Assembly: GCA_963784135.1 (NCBI GenBank)
Contig: CAWAQG010000001.1
Span: forward strand, 1-64,000
DNA: 64,000 nt
Direction of reading: 5' to 3'
From: JADFXI01 sp963784135
GTDB lineage: Bacteria; Nitrospirota; Thermodesulfovibrionia; Thermodesulfovibrionales; Dissulfurispiraceae
Both the position numbers and the translations under genes were made by a program. Below the pieces are notes generated by a model. It had not been told where the DNA came from, did not search any database, and worked only from the letters and a program-made list of their open reading frames with translations. Shown piece by piece: positions 24,408-33,080 of this stretch (within the stretch, counting starts at the first letter, position 1; each line of letters opens with the position of its first letter).

Positions 24408-24970
24408 CAATTGTCCTGATTATTTCTTGAATTATCGATTTCAACCATAATGTCACAGGCCTTTTTCAGCCATTCGTTATGTGAAGCCTCGTATAACCTC
24501 TCGGCAATACTTCTGATCTTGCTGTAATGTATGGCAGCTCTGTATGCCATCGGTAAAAGAGTATCGTAAACTTCCTTCAAAGCCTGCTCATGGGTGTATC
24601 TGTAATCGTATTTCAGATTGTCCTTTTCTCCAAGGGCCAGCAGATAGGTTATCAGCGCTTCCAGCAATTCATCATATCTTTTGCGGTCCAGCAATATAAG
24701 CGCTTTTACAAACAAAAGGTCTGCATGGTCCTTTTTGACAGCAAGTCCCTGCTCGACGTACTGATGAGAAATGCCGATTTCAGACTTTTGGAGTAAAAGG
24801 AATGAAAGAACGGACAGTATGCTTAAATATGTGACATTATTCAGGTCCATTTCATTTTCAGGCACCTGTGACAAAGCCCTCTTCAATGTTTCTATAGCAG
24901 AGTCATTCTGTTTATATTTCAGAAAAGTTAAAGCGGAATTGTAGTTAGCTTCGTAAGCCTTTGCAGACAT
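24407..24970 (-). CDS. TPR-type helical repeat protein
   Basis: The 187-residue all-helical protein has TPR-like units (ANYNSALTFLKYKQNDSAIETLKRAL; LLFVKALILLDRKRYDELLEALITYL). No signal peptide is visible. Such proteins often act as scaffolds for flagellin or for transferases. The stop overlaps the next gene by one base. It is separated from legF upstream by 54 bases. Confidence 0.65.
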   Translation of the reverse strand: MSAKAYEANYNSALTFLKYKQNDSAIETLKRALSQVPENEMDLNNVTYLSILSVLSFLLLQKSEIGISHQYVEQGLAVKKDHADLLFVKALILLDRKRYDELLEALITYLLALGEKDNLKYDYRYTHEQALKEVYDTLLPMAYRAAIHYSKIRSIAERLYEASHNEWLKKACDIMVEIDNSRNNQDN

Positions 24971-25024
24971 ATATGCCCTCCGTTTTTGAATATACCATTT
25001 TTAGCCGGGATTACAAAAATTCCC

Positions 25025-25777
25025 CTATTCACTTTCGTAGGATCTTTTTTTCAGATACAACTCTGCGAGTCTGAATTCAATTTCATTATTTATGTCTATA
25101 GACCTCTCCAACGGCATTATAAAACCGAAAGTCCTTTGCGGCGTAAATGTCCTCTCCTTAAGCAAAAGCTCTGTCTTGCACAAATAAATGGCGCCATTTA
25201 CCATGTAAACAGGCGGTAAATCCTGCCTCCTCGTATACTCACGGTCAGTCTTGACAAAATCTCTTATAAAGCCTTTTTCATCTATTGTACTCATCCAGAA
25301 TGGATGCTCGGAAACCTCTCTTATCCCGACTACAGCGTCAATTTCATTACCTTTGCTGAGCAATATCTCTATGGCATTATCAATGTCATCAACTGTGCTT
25401 AGAGGCGCTGTCGCTTCCAATAAAAGCAGTAAATCCGGATTATAGGTCTGATTGTTCTTCAGCCATTGCAATGCATGTATCACGCAATCCATCGCAGGAG
25501 ACTCATCTCTTGCCAGTTCTTCCGGCCTCAAAAAAGGCACTTCAGCACCGAACTTGACTGCGACATCGGCGATTTCCCTGTCCTCTGTCGAAACCACAAT
25601 ACGGCTGATACGCCGGCTCTTTTTTGCCTCCTCAATAGTCCAGGCAAGCAGAGGTTTGCCCAGCAGAGGTCTTATATTTTTCCTGGGGACGCCTTTGCTT
25701 CCCCCTCTGGCCGGTATAAGCGCTAAAATATTTTTATGTAACTTTTCTGAATTTTTCAGTTTTGTCCTCTCTGGCAT
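25025..25777 (-). CDS. legF: CMP-nonulosonate (legionaminate) cytidylyltransferase
   Basis: The 250-residue protein carries the CMP-sialate synthetase motif LIPARGGSKGVPRKNIRPLLGKPLLAWTIE, then VVSTEDREIADVA, and EATAPLSTVDDIDNAIE. It activates a nine-carbon acid with CTP before transfer to flagellin. With legI, legG, legB, legC and ptmE nearby the substrate is more likely legionaminic acid than sialic acid. Its start lies 44 bases inside the radical SAM gene. N-terminal residues before IPARGG are longer than usual. Confidence 0.85.
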   Translation of the reverse strand: MPERTKLKNSEKLHKNILALIPARGGSKGVPRKNIRPLLGKPLLAWTIEEAKKSRRISRIVVSTEDREIADVAVKFGAEVPFLRPEELARDESPAMDCVIHALQWLKNNQTYNPDLLLLLEATAPLSTVDDIDNAIEILLSKGNEIDAVVGIREVSEHPFWMSTIDEKGFIRDFVKTDREYTRRQDLPPVYMVNGAIYLCKTELLLKERTFTPQRTFGFIMPLERSIDINNEIEFRLAELYLKKRSYESE

Positions 25778-26753
25778 TTTTCACCGTATTGCCGATTTCT
25801 TCATATTCATATCTGATCGGACAGACTGAACAATCCCGGAAAACATCGAGGTTGCCGCTCCCAAGTGCTTCTCTGACCTCTTTCGCCCTCCCTGAATGCC
25901 AGATATCATAAAGGGTATTCTCTTCTATATTTCCTATTCGCAGGTCCTCATAAAAAGAACCGCAGCAGGGGTACACGCCTCCATCCCCTTTAATAATCAT
26001 CTCATACCGGGGAACGGAACAACGAACGTTCCCTGTTACACGGGAAGGCTCGGAAATTTTTAATTTCTCCCAGATGTCCCTCCGCTCAAACAGCCTGTCT
26101 ACATGAATGAAATGGGTAAAGCCCGTAATCTGGATCTCGTCGGTGTATTTGAGATGAGTATTTATGAATGTATTTTTGTCCGGCGGATTGTCCCTTTCAG
26201 TAATCGTAGTCGTTATTTTTATATACGGCTTGCCGCCTTTTCTGCTTTTATAAAGCATTTCGATATTATTGACAACTTTCCTGTAAGTATCGCTTGTAGT
26301 GTTCCTCATAAAACAGTATTCTTCCATCGTAAGCCCCTGGAAGGAAAAGATAACGCTGTCAACTTTCGCTTCGACGACAGATTCTATCAGACTGTGATTA
26401 AGAAGACTGCCGTTCGTAGTAATATGCAGCAACAAACCTTTCTCTTTTACATATCTGATGGCATCGCTGATTTTAGAGTATAAGAACGGCTCCTCATAGC
26501 CGATAAAGCGCACCATGCTTCCATACTCTGAAATCTCATCGACCGCCCTTTTAAAAAGATCAAAGTCGAGTTCTTTCTTGGTTCTTTTAGCATAGGCGAC
26601 CTGGCACATTATGCATCTGTAATTGCATATATTCGTCAGTTCAAATGTGACATACGGAGGAAAAGGGGCCACACCCTTTTCTCCTGAATATTTTCGCGAT
26701 TCGTTATACGCTTCTTTAACATCTTCAAATTTGTACATAAGCTCCCTCTCCAC
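25734..26753 (-). CDS. radical SAM protein with SPASM-like C-terminus
   Basis: The 339-residue protein has CNYRCIMC, the CxxxCxxC binding site for the SAM 4Fe-4S cluster, near residue 43. Further cysteines late in the chain (VRCSVPRYE, GVYPCCGSF, RDCSVCPI) fit a SPASM auxiliary-cluster domain. Members modify peptides or sugars. It overlaps legF by 44 bases and follows ptmE by five bases, so it belongs to the glycan operon. A role in modifying the nonulosonic acid or its carrier is inference. Confidence 0.8.
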   Translation of the reverse strand: MERELMYKFEDVKEAYNESRKYSGEKGVAPFPPYVTFELTNICNYRCIMCQVAYAKRTKKELDFDLFKRAVDEISEYGSMVRFIGYEEPFLYSKISDAIRYVKEKGLLLHITTNGSLLNHSLIESVVEAKVDSVIFSFQGLTMEEYCFMRNTTSDTYRKVVNNIEMLYKSRKGGKPYIKITTTITERDNPPDKNTFINTHLKYTDEIQITGFTHFIHVDRLFERRDIWEKLKISEPSRVTGNVRCSVPRYEMIIKGDGGVYPCCGSFYEDLRIGNIEENTLYDIWHSGRAKEVREALGSGNLDVFRDCSVCPIRYEYEEIGNTVKNAREDKTEKFRKVT

Positions 26754-26758
26754 CGGTA

Positions 26759-27901
26759 TTACATATGCAATTTATCCACTGCCCTCCTGTACTCTTCCCA
26801 TTGGCCTGTATCTATATAATCGTTTTCATTGACCGGATATGTCACTACTTTCTTATTGTTTTTAAGGAGGCATGATATCAGGTCGGTCATATCAAAATAT
26901 GTCTTCTCAGGTATAAACTGCAAAACATCTCTGCTTAATATATACACACCCGTATTAATGGTAAAGGTGTATTCAGGTTTCTCCATAATATCGGTTATTC
27001 TTCCGCCACTCTTGAAATTTATTACCCCATAAGGGATCTTATAGTGTTGTATCGAAGATAAAACAGTCAGTAAGGCCTTCTGCTTCTTGTGGAGGGTCAC
27101 TACCTCTTCAAAATCGGCTTTAACTATAACATCGCAGTTGGAGACGATAAAAATATCGCCTATCCGCTTCTCCAGCAGCTTCAGACTTCCTCCGGTCCCC
27201 CAGAAATCATCCTCCCACACATAATTCAACTCGTAGTCCTTCTCCACATGCTTGAAATATGCCTCTATCATTTCCCCTTTATAATTCAACGTCAGATAGT
27301 ATTCATGGATCCCGAATTCTCTGAACTTGTTGATGATTATTTCAATAATGGGTTTATCGTTGATGGGAATCAAAGGCTTGGGAAGAATAGTGGTAAAAGG
27401 CTCCAGCCTGGTGCCTTTTCCTCCAGCCATAATGACAACCGGCACATCGAGCTTTTTAATCGCAGAGGCAGCGGAGGTATCTTCTGAAAATGCCTCACTC
27501 CAGGTCGTGAAATCTACAACTTTATTATCCTCATCCACTACGGGAAGCAGTTCAATCTTCTTTTTAATAAGTAATTTTTTGGCCTGTTCTATTGAAAATT
27601 GAGCTTTTTTTATAACTGTGGGTTTCCGGTAATAGACCTCTTTGACATCTTTGTCCAGCCCGTTGCCTTCCAGTAAATACCGCCTGATATCTCCATCCGT
27701 AATTGTCCCCAGCAACTTGTAATGTTTGTCCACTACAAGCAAAACCTTCTCGGCGCATTTGTCCAGCTGCTTCAGGGCGTCCTTTATTAACGCTGTGTCA
27801 TTAATGAGAACGCCTTTCTGCAGCATGCCCAAGCGCCTGTTTCTTACATCCATATCATGAAATGTTTTCTCTATAGGGTTAACCGTTACTTTTTTAGGCA
27901 T
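26759..27901 (-). CDS. ptmE: CBS-domain sugar nucleotidyltransferase (PtmE-like)
   Basis: The 380-residue protein begins with two CBS domains (to about 145: LLVVDKHYKLLGTITDGDIRRYLL) and then a nucleotidyltransferase domain (VVIMAGGKGTRLEPFTTILPKPLIPI, VSNCDVIVKADF, NTGVYILS). This is the domain order of PtmE, which makes GDP-glucosamine in the Campylobacter legionaminic acid pathway. That implies a GDP-sugar rather than UDP-sugar route here. It is downstream of legG with a 33-base gap. Confidence 0.85.
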   Translation of the reverse strand: MPKKVTVNPIEKTFHDMDVRNRRLGMLQKGVLINDTALIKDALKQLDKCAEKVLLVVDKHYKLLGTITDGDIRRYLLEGNGLDKDVKEVYYRKPTVIKKAQFSIEQAKKLLIKKKIELLPVVDEDNKVVDFTTWSEAFSEDTSAASAIKKLDVPVVIMAGGKGTRLEPFTTILPKPLIPINDKPIIEIIINKFREFGIHEYYLTLNYKGEMIEAYFKHVEKDYELNYVWEDDFWGTGGSLKLLEKRIGDIFIVSNCDVIVKADFEEVVTLHKKQKALLTVLSSIQHYKIPYGVINFKSGGRITDIMEKPEYTFTINTGVYILSRDVLQFIPEKTYFDMTDLISCLLKNNKKVVTYPVNENDYIDTGQWEEYRRAVDKLHM

Positions 27902-27934
27902 CTTTCTTCACGTCCTGTATAAAAGAATTTTGTA

Positions 27935-29113
27935 CTAAAAGTTTTTACTGTCAAACCTTATATCAAAAAAAGACTTTTTCAGAATATTATTAATATTATA
28001 ATCCCTGAGGACCTTTTTGATTTTTTTTGCAGCATCGGCATTTCCATACGGGTTTATAACGTGCTTGAGGGTTTCATGAAATTCTGCGGAGTAAAGCTTT
28101 CTAATCGCGTTTCTGATGCCTTCCACAGTCGGCATGCAATCTATAATGCTTTTCGCCCTTACCCTTCCCTTTTGCCTGTCTCCAATGTTTATTGTTCCAA
28201 TCCTGAAGCTCGGGGCCTCGATAATACCGCTCGATGAATTGCCGACCACCGCATCCGCAAACTGCATTGCGGACAAATATCCCTGCTGTCCCATAGAAGT
28301 AAACGCGACAGCCTTATGTGAATTATCTGAAACATACTCGTCGATTATTTTATTTATTATCCTGCCGTCCGTGTCCGCATTTGCCTTTGTAAAAATAAAG
28401 GAAGTGTCCGTTAATTCATCCAAAACTCCAAGAAGACCCTTAAACTGCTCTTCAGATGAATTCGGTTCAAGTGTAACAGGGTGAAAAGTTATTAATAAAT
28501 TATGCCTGTCAAGCTTCAGTCCGAACTTTTTACTCAATGCCGTCCTGGATAAAAGTTTAACTCTTTTTATATTGTCCAGCCCCAATGCTCCAACATTAAA
28601 AACCCTGTCAGGAGATTCTCCCAACTGGATCACCCTTTTTCTGTATTCCTCCAAAGCGGTAAAATGCAGATGGCCCATTTTTGTTATTGAATGGCGAAAG
28701 GCTTCATCAATTGCGCCTTCCGTAACCTCTCCCCCATCAATATGGGCCACCGGAAGCCTGCAGACAAGGGCCGCTGCGACCGCGCTGAATATCTCGAACC
28801 TGTCGCCGAGGACAACGACTATATCAGGGGACAACCTTGCATAAGCCTCAGCGAAACCGCCCATAGCAAGTCCCATGGACTTTGATATGCCGACCGGAGA
28901 ATCGGAACTCAACAAAATCTCGATCTTTTCATTTATCCGGAACTTGTCCTTTTCTATTTCCTTATACGTATATCCAAATTCGGGCGACAGATGCATTCCC
29001 GTCGCTATTACCTGCAATGACAGGGCGTTATCGCCCTTGATCTCCTCCATTAAGGGTTTCAGCAGGCCGTATTCAGCCCTTGATCCTGTAACAATGCAAA
29101 TCTTTCTTTTCAT
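27935..29113 (-). CDS. legG: hydrolysing GDP/UDP-sugar 2-epimerase (LegG/NeuC type)
   Basis: The 392-residue protein opens KRKICIVTGSRAEYGLLKPLMEEI and has VVVLGDRFEIFSAVAAAL, HIDGGEVTEGAIDEAFRHSITKMGHLHF and GNSSSGIIEAPSFRIGTINIGDRQKGR, all NeuC family signatures. It epimerises C2 and removes the nucleotide from a di-amino sugar nucleotide, giving the six-carbon substrate for LegI. Residues after about 370 form a short extra tail. Confidence 0.9.
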   Translation of the reverse strand: MKRKICIVTGSRAEYGLLKPLMEEIKGDNALSLQVIATGMHLSPEFGYTYKEIEKDKFRINEKIEILLSSDSPVGISKSMGLAMGGFAEAYARLSPDIVVVLGDRFEIFSAVAAALVCRLPVAHIDGGEVTEGAIDEAFRHSITKMGHLHFTALEEYRKRVIQLGESPDRVFNVGALGLDNIKRVKLLSRTALSKKFGLKLDRHNLLITFHPVTLEPNSSEEQFKGLLGVLDELTDTSFIFTKANADTDGRIINKIIDEYVSDNSHKAVAFTSMGQQGYLSAMQFADAVVGNSSSGIIEAPSFRIGTINIGDRQKGRVRAKSIIDCMPTVEGIRNAIRKLYSAEFHETLKHVINPYGNADAAKKIKKVLRDYNINNILKKSFFDIRFDSKNF

Positions 29114-29147
29114 AGTATTGCCAAAAAACCGATTTTATCTTTCTTTT

Positions 29148-30152
29148 TCATAATTCTATAAGCTCATCCATTGCAAAATTCCTCTTCGCCGCTTTCCCGA
29201 TTACCTCATCCCATTGCATAGGACTTATCCCTGTTCCGGGTCTTTTGGTAGTTAGGTTCCTTTCCGTAAGCACCTCGCCCTTCTTTATATGACAAGCTGC
29301 CACAATGCTCTTTCTTGCTATCGGCTTATTCTTTAGTTCTGAAGGAGAGGCCCTTTTGATGCCTGTCCCCATGGCTTTTTCTATGTTTCTTATTGCCCGT
29401 ACCATCGCCTTCAGTTCGTCAGGCTCCAAAGATGCCTTATGGTCGGGACCGGGCATGGTCCTGTCCAGAGTAAAATGCTTTTCAATCACAGATGCGCCAA
29501 GGGCTGCAGCTGCGATAGGGACCTCTATTCCGGCAGTATGATCTGAATACCCGACATTCACTTTAAACGCGTCTTTTATTGTGAGCATCGCGGACAGGTT
29601 CACATCTTTTACGGGCGTCGGGTATTCAGTATTGCAATGTAAAACAATTATATTTTCCTTTTTAGTCCCCTCTTTAATCAGAACATCCAGGGCAGCCTCT
29701 ATCTCTCCCAGGGTCGCCATGCCTGTAGAAATAATCACTTTGCCCTGTAAAGCACCTATCTTCCTCAGGTAGGGAAGGTTATTGATTTCTCCGGAACCGA
29801 CTTTTATCTTGCCAATACCCAGGGAGACCAGGAAGTCGAGACTTTCCTCCTCATCAGGAGTAGAAATAAACTCTATTGCAATCTTGTCACAATAGTCTTT
29901 TATCTTTTTAAAGTCAGCATAACTCAGCTCCAGTTCTTTCAACATCTCAAACTGTGTCCTGGATTGAGTAAGATTTCTCTTCTGATACTCGGCCAGTCCG
30001 GCATTGCGAACAATAATCCTTTCGGTCTTGAAAGTCTGAAATTTAACGGCATCAGCTCCGGACTGCTTGGCTGCATCACACAGTTTCCGGGCCAGTTCCA
30101 TACTGCCGTTATGATTGACTCCTGCTTCCGCAATAATAAAGACTTTACTCAT
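29148..30152 (-). CDS. legI: legionaminic acid synthase (NeuB family)
   Basis: I chose the ATG at 30152 (MSKVFIIAEAG), since the frame to 30179 runs back into the methyltransferase gene. The 334-residue protein has VFIIAEAGVNHNGSMELARKL, DAVKFQTFK, KVGSGEINNLPYL, VGYSDHT and EKHFTLDR in the TIM barrel, and a C-terminal SAF/antifreeze-like domain (ARKSIVAACHIKKGEVLTERNL). It condenses a six-carbon sugar with PEP. It overlaps the upstream methyltransferase gene by eight bases. Confidence 0.93.
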   Translation of the reverse strand: MSKVFIIAEAGVNHNGSMELARKLCDAAKQSGADAVKFQTFKTERIIVRNAGLAEYQKRNLTQSRTQFEMLKELELSYADFKKIKDYCDKIAIEFISTPDEEESLDFLVSLGIGKIKVGSGEINNLPYLRKIGALQGKVIISTGMATLGEIEAALDVLIKEGTKKENIIVLHCNTEYPTPVKDVNLSAMLTIKDAFKVNVGYSDHTAGIEVPIAAAALGASVIEKHFTLDRTMPGPDHKASLEPDELKAMVRAIRNIEKAMGTGIKRASPSELKNKPIARKSIVAACHIKKGEVLTERNLTTKRPGTGISPMQWDEVIGKAAKRNFAMDELIEL

Positions 30153-30819
30153 ATTTATCTTCTTTCCGACATACTGCAATCCATTCGCTTATTTTAATTT
30201 CCCCATTGTTTATTGTACATTCAAGCCCGTCCACAGTCATAATTTTGAAAAAGGTACCATACAGGTCATCTATATCCTTTCTATTTGTTAACCTCACAAA
30301 CCCCTTATCCGCAAACGGGCCGTCAGATATATTAGTGTACTCCAAATGTCCCATTTCTTTTCTGTTGTTGCCGATATACATGGTATCTGCAAAAGTCCTG
30401 CTGTAAAAAAGCCCGCCGCTTTTTAATACTCTTTTTATCCCGGCAAGAATTTTCCCGGTGCTTTCCCGATTGTTGCAATATAAGCATTCAACGTCAATAA
30501 TCCCGTCAAAAAAGTTGTCCTCAAACGGCAGGATGTTTATATCTCCGGCGATTAAAGAGGCCCTCAGACCTTCACTTTCCAATCTTTTCTTTGCTTGTTC
30601 AATAGCCGCTTGTGAACCATCAATCCCGTATACGTCGAAGCCCTCTCTCGCCATATACCAGATATTTGCACCCGGACCACATCCAAGCTCCAGCAGTCTT
30701 ATTTTTTTTCTGTCTTTCCGGTAATAATTCCTCGCAATAAACCTTATTAAGCTTTCGGCAGGATATTTGCCCCATTCCTGCTCCTGAAATACTTTTTCCC
30801 ATACCGGGTCCCAACTCAT
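30145..30819 (-). CDS. class I SAM-dependent methyltransferase
   Basis: The 224-residue protein has the SAM-binding glycine motif LLELGCGPGANIWYMAREGFDVYGID, then SLIAGDINILPFEDNFFDGII (motifs II and III) and LKSGGLFYSR. In the same operon as the Leg genes it could N- or O-methylate the nonulosonic acid, as PtmH does in Campylobacter. No PtmG-like partner is seen, so that specific reaction is not supported. Confidence 0.75.
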   Translation of the reverse strand: MSWDPVWEKVFQEQEWGKYPAESLIRFIARNYYRKDRKKIRLLELGCGPGANIWYMAREGFDVYGIDGSQAAIEQAKKRLESEGLRASLIAGDINILPFEDNFFDGIIDVECLYCNNRESTGKILAGIKRVLKSGGLFYSRTFADTMYIGNNRKEMGHLEYTNISDGPFADKGFVRLTNRKDIDDLYGTFFKIMTVDGLECTINNGEIKISEWIAVCRKEDKYE

Positions 30820-30829
30820 AGATATTTCC

Positions 30830-31885
30830 CTAATGCCTGTATTTCAGAAAAAATTCTTTAAATTTATCTCTCTTTTCCGGATTTCCGGATTCCCAAACCC
30901 TGCACGCGGTATCATATATTTTTTTATTGAATATTATTTTCCCGATGTAAAAATCCGATTCCTGTTTGGAAAAACGTCTTTTAAATTTGTAAAGTCCATT
31001 TGCACTGCTGCCGTCCGTCCCTCCGCCGAGATGGAAACATCTCAGCCCTCTCTCTTTCATATACAAAATTGTATTGAAAAGCAAAAAATTATTCGGGTAG
31101 CAGTGAAGGTATTCATCGAGGCTGCCTGACAAATGGTAATGTCCAAATTTTCCGTAATGAAAAAAAATCGCACTCGAAATTGCCCTGCCGTCTAATAAAA
31201 CCAGGCCAAGAAATGCGTTCTTCGATAATGTTTTTTTTAAATCCGCAAAATACCTGTCGCTAAAAAAATAAAATTCTTCGGTGTTCAATCGCTTCATTGT
31301 ATTGTAATACATGGAAACAAAAGCATCCAGATATGCGAACTCTTCGTCAACCTTGTATACAAGACCGGCTTCCTCCGCCTTTCTAATGACATTCCTATGC
31401 TTGGGATGGATTTGTTCTTCCCAAATCTGCTTCTTTGTCAGCGTCAAATCGACAGACACGGTTTTTCTGTCAAAAGTTACATTGTGACCGCCGGCCACAA
31501 ATCTATGGTTATTTAAAAGGGGGTGAAATCGCACAAATCCGGCAACAACCCTGTTCTCTGCCGACAAAACTTTAAGTTCCGTCCATGCGTCTTCAATAAA
31601 TGAACGGTCCTGAACATTGCAAAGAGGCCCGCCATATCCATAAGCGGTTTCAAAATCAAACCATTCTTCCTCTATAATATTGATCCTCTTTCTCAGATAA
31701 GGAAATAAAAAAATTCTTTCTCCTTCCCGGTAAATAAAACATTCAGCTTTAGTGTCCTGGTCTTCGTAAAGTTTTACATATTCTTCGGTAAAATATATGT
31801 CCTTTAAATCTTCCTGAAAAAAGTCCAGATAAGCATTCCAGCTTCCTGAAATTATTGCTTCCTTATTCATGCATCCCGTTGTCAC
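30830..31885 (-). CDS. FemAB/GNAT-like acyltransferase
   Basis: The 351-residue protein starts at GTG 31885, overlapping the legC stop by two bases (GTGA). HPKHRNVIRKAEEAGLVYKV, ISSAIFFHYGKFGHYHLSGS, LLFNTILYMKERGLRCFHLGGGTDGSSANGLYKFKRRFSKQESDFYIG resemble the FemAB / BioF2-like GNAT fold used to acylate amino groups. It sits directly after legC, where LegH, the N-acetyltransferase of the pathway, would be expected; no LegH-like hexapeptide protein is in this window. It may acylate the C4 or C7 amine (inference). Confidence 0.7.
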   Translation of the reverse strand: MTTGCMNKEAIISGSWNAYLDFFQEDLKDIYFTEEYVKLYEDQDTKAECFIYREGERIFLFPYLRKRINIIEEEWFDFETAYGYGGPLCNVQDRSFIEDAWTELKVLSAENRVVAGFVRFHPLLNNHRFVAGGHNVTFDRKTVSVDLTLTKKQIWEEQIHPKHRNVIRKAEEAGLVYKVDEEFAYLDAFVSMYYNTMKRLNTEEFYFFSDRYFADLKKTLSKNAFLGLVLLDGRAISSAIFFHYGKFGHYHLSGSLDEYLHCYPNNFLLFNTILYMKERGLRCFHLGGGTDGSSANGLYKFKRRFSKQESDFYIGKIIFNKKIYDTACRVWESGNPEKRDKFKEFFLKYRH

Positions 31886-33080
31886 TGTCTCTGCAATCTC
31901 CTTATAGCGGCAACGACTCTTTTTATATCATCCCTGGTCAGGTTGATGCTGCACGGTACATTAAGAACATTCTTCCAGTACCATGGCGCCTTTTCTATCT
32001 TGGAGGACTGATTGCCCTGATATGGCTTCTGCATGTGGTTCAGGTACCACACCGGCCTCGTTTGAATGTTCTCTTGCGCCAGGCGCTGCATCAATTGCTC
32101 GCGGTCCATTCCATATTCCACTTCATCAACAGTTATTGAATAAAACCAGTAGTTGGAATCGGCATATGGCGGAGTACCAATGAGACATATCCCTTTGATG
32201 CCGGCCATTTCTTTCGAATACAACTCATAATTTTTCTTTTTACATTCTATAAATTCATGCAGCCTCTCTAATTGGGCGACCCCCAAAGCTGCCTGAATGT
32301 TTGTAAGGCGATAATTATATCCGATTTCATTATGAATATATCGGACAGGGTCATCTTTTGCCTGGGTTGTAAGATATCTCGCTCTCTCCGCAATTGCAGC
32401 ATCTTTTGTAACAAGCATCCCTCCGCCGCCGGTCGTAATAATTTTATTGCCGTTAAAGGAGAAGACCCGAAATCGCCGATTGCGCCGGTCTGCCTGTTAA
32501 TATAAGGCCCGGATGTATAATACGAGCCGATACTCTCCGTGGCGTCTTCGATGACCTTGATATTGTATTTCTCTGCAACTGCCATTATTAGCTGCATATC
32601 ACAAGGGTTCCCAAAGATATGGACCGGGACAATTGCCTTAATGGGCCTGCCGCTGCTTTTATTGATTAGACCGTTTACGGTCATTTTACATTCGTTTTTA
32701 CAGAAATCTTCCACTTTTCCGGCGTCAATATTCATGTGCTCGTCACAGTCCATAAAGACAGGCTCTGCCCGTACATATTTGACGGCATTAACGGGAGCAA
32801 TAAAAGTGAGCGTAGGAACGATAACTTCGTCTCCTTCCCCCACGCCCGCCAGGCGCATGGCAATATGCAATGCAGCCGTGCCGTTCACGCAGGCAACGGC
32901 GTAAGGAGCTCCCGTACTAATACAGATATCATTTTCAAATCTTTGAACGTAATTGCCTGCGGTAGATACCCATCCCGTATCGAGGCACTCTTTCAAATAT
33001 TTCCATTCGTTGCCGGATATTTCAGGTTCGGAAAGAGGGATGAAAGCTTTGTCGGATATTTCAGACATTATAGACGTCAC
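31882..33080 (-). pseudogene. legC: LegC-type aminotransferase, frameshifted
   Basis: The frames 33080-32268 and 32418-31882 together encode one DegT/DnrJ/EryC1 aminotransferase. The first part gives VRFENDI-type N-terminus, HIAMRLAGVGEGDEVIVPTLTFIAPVNAV and GAIGDFG. Adding one base in the T-run near 32461-32465 restores GSFSFNGNK, the PLP-lysine motif, and continues IITTGGGGMLVTKDAAIAERARYLTTQA in the second frame. The defect falls exactly at the catalytic lysine region. Either the gene is inactive, or the missing base is a sequencing error. GTG start at 33080; ATG at 33068 is possible. LegC adds the C4 amine. Confidence 0.85.

Noticed and set aside
25025..30152. True sialic acid (Neu5Ac) pathway
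   Set aside because: PtmE, LegB and LegC homologues are unnecessary for sialic acid but needed for legionaminic acid.
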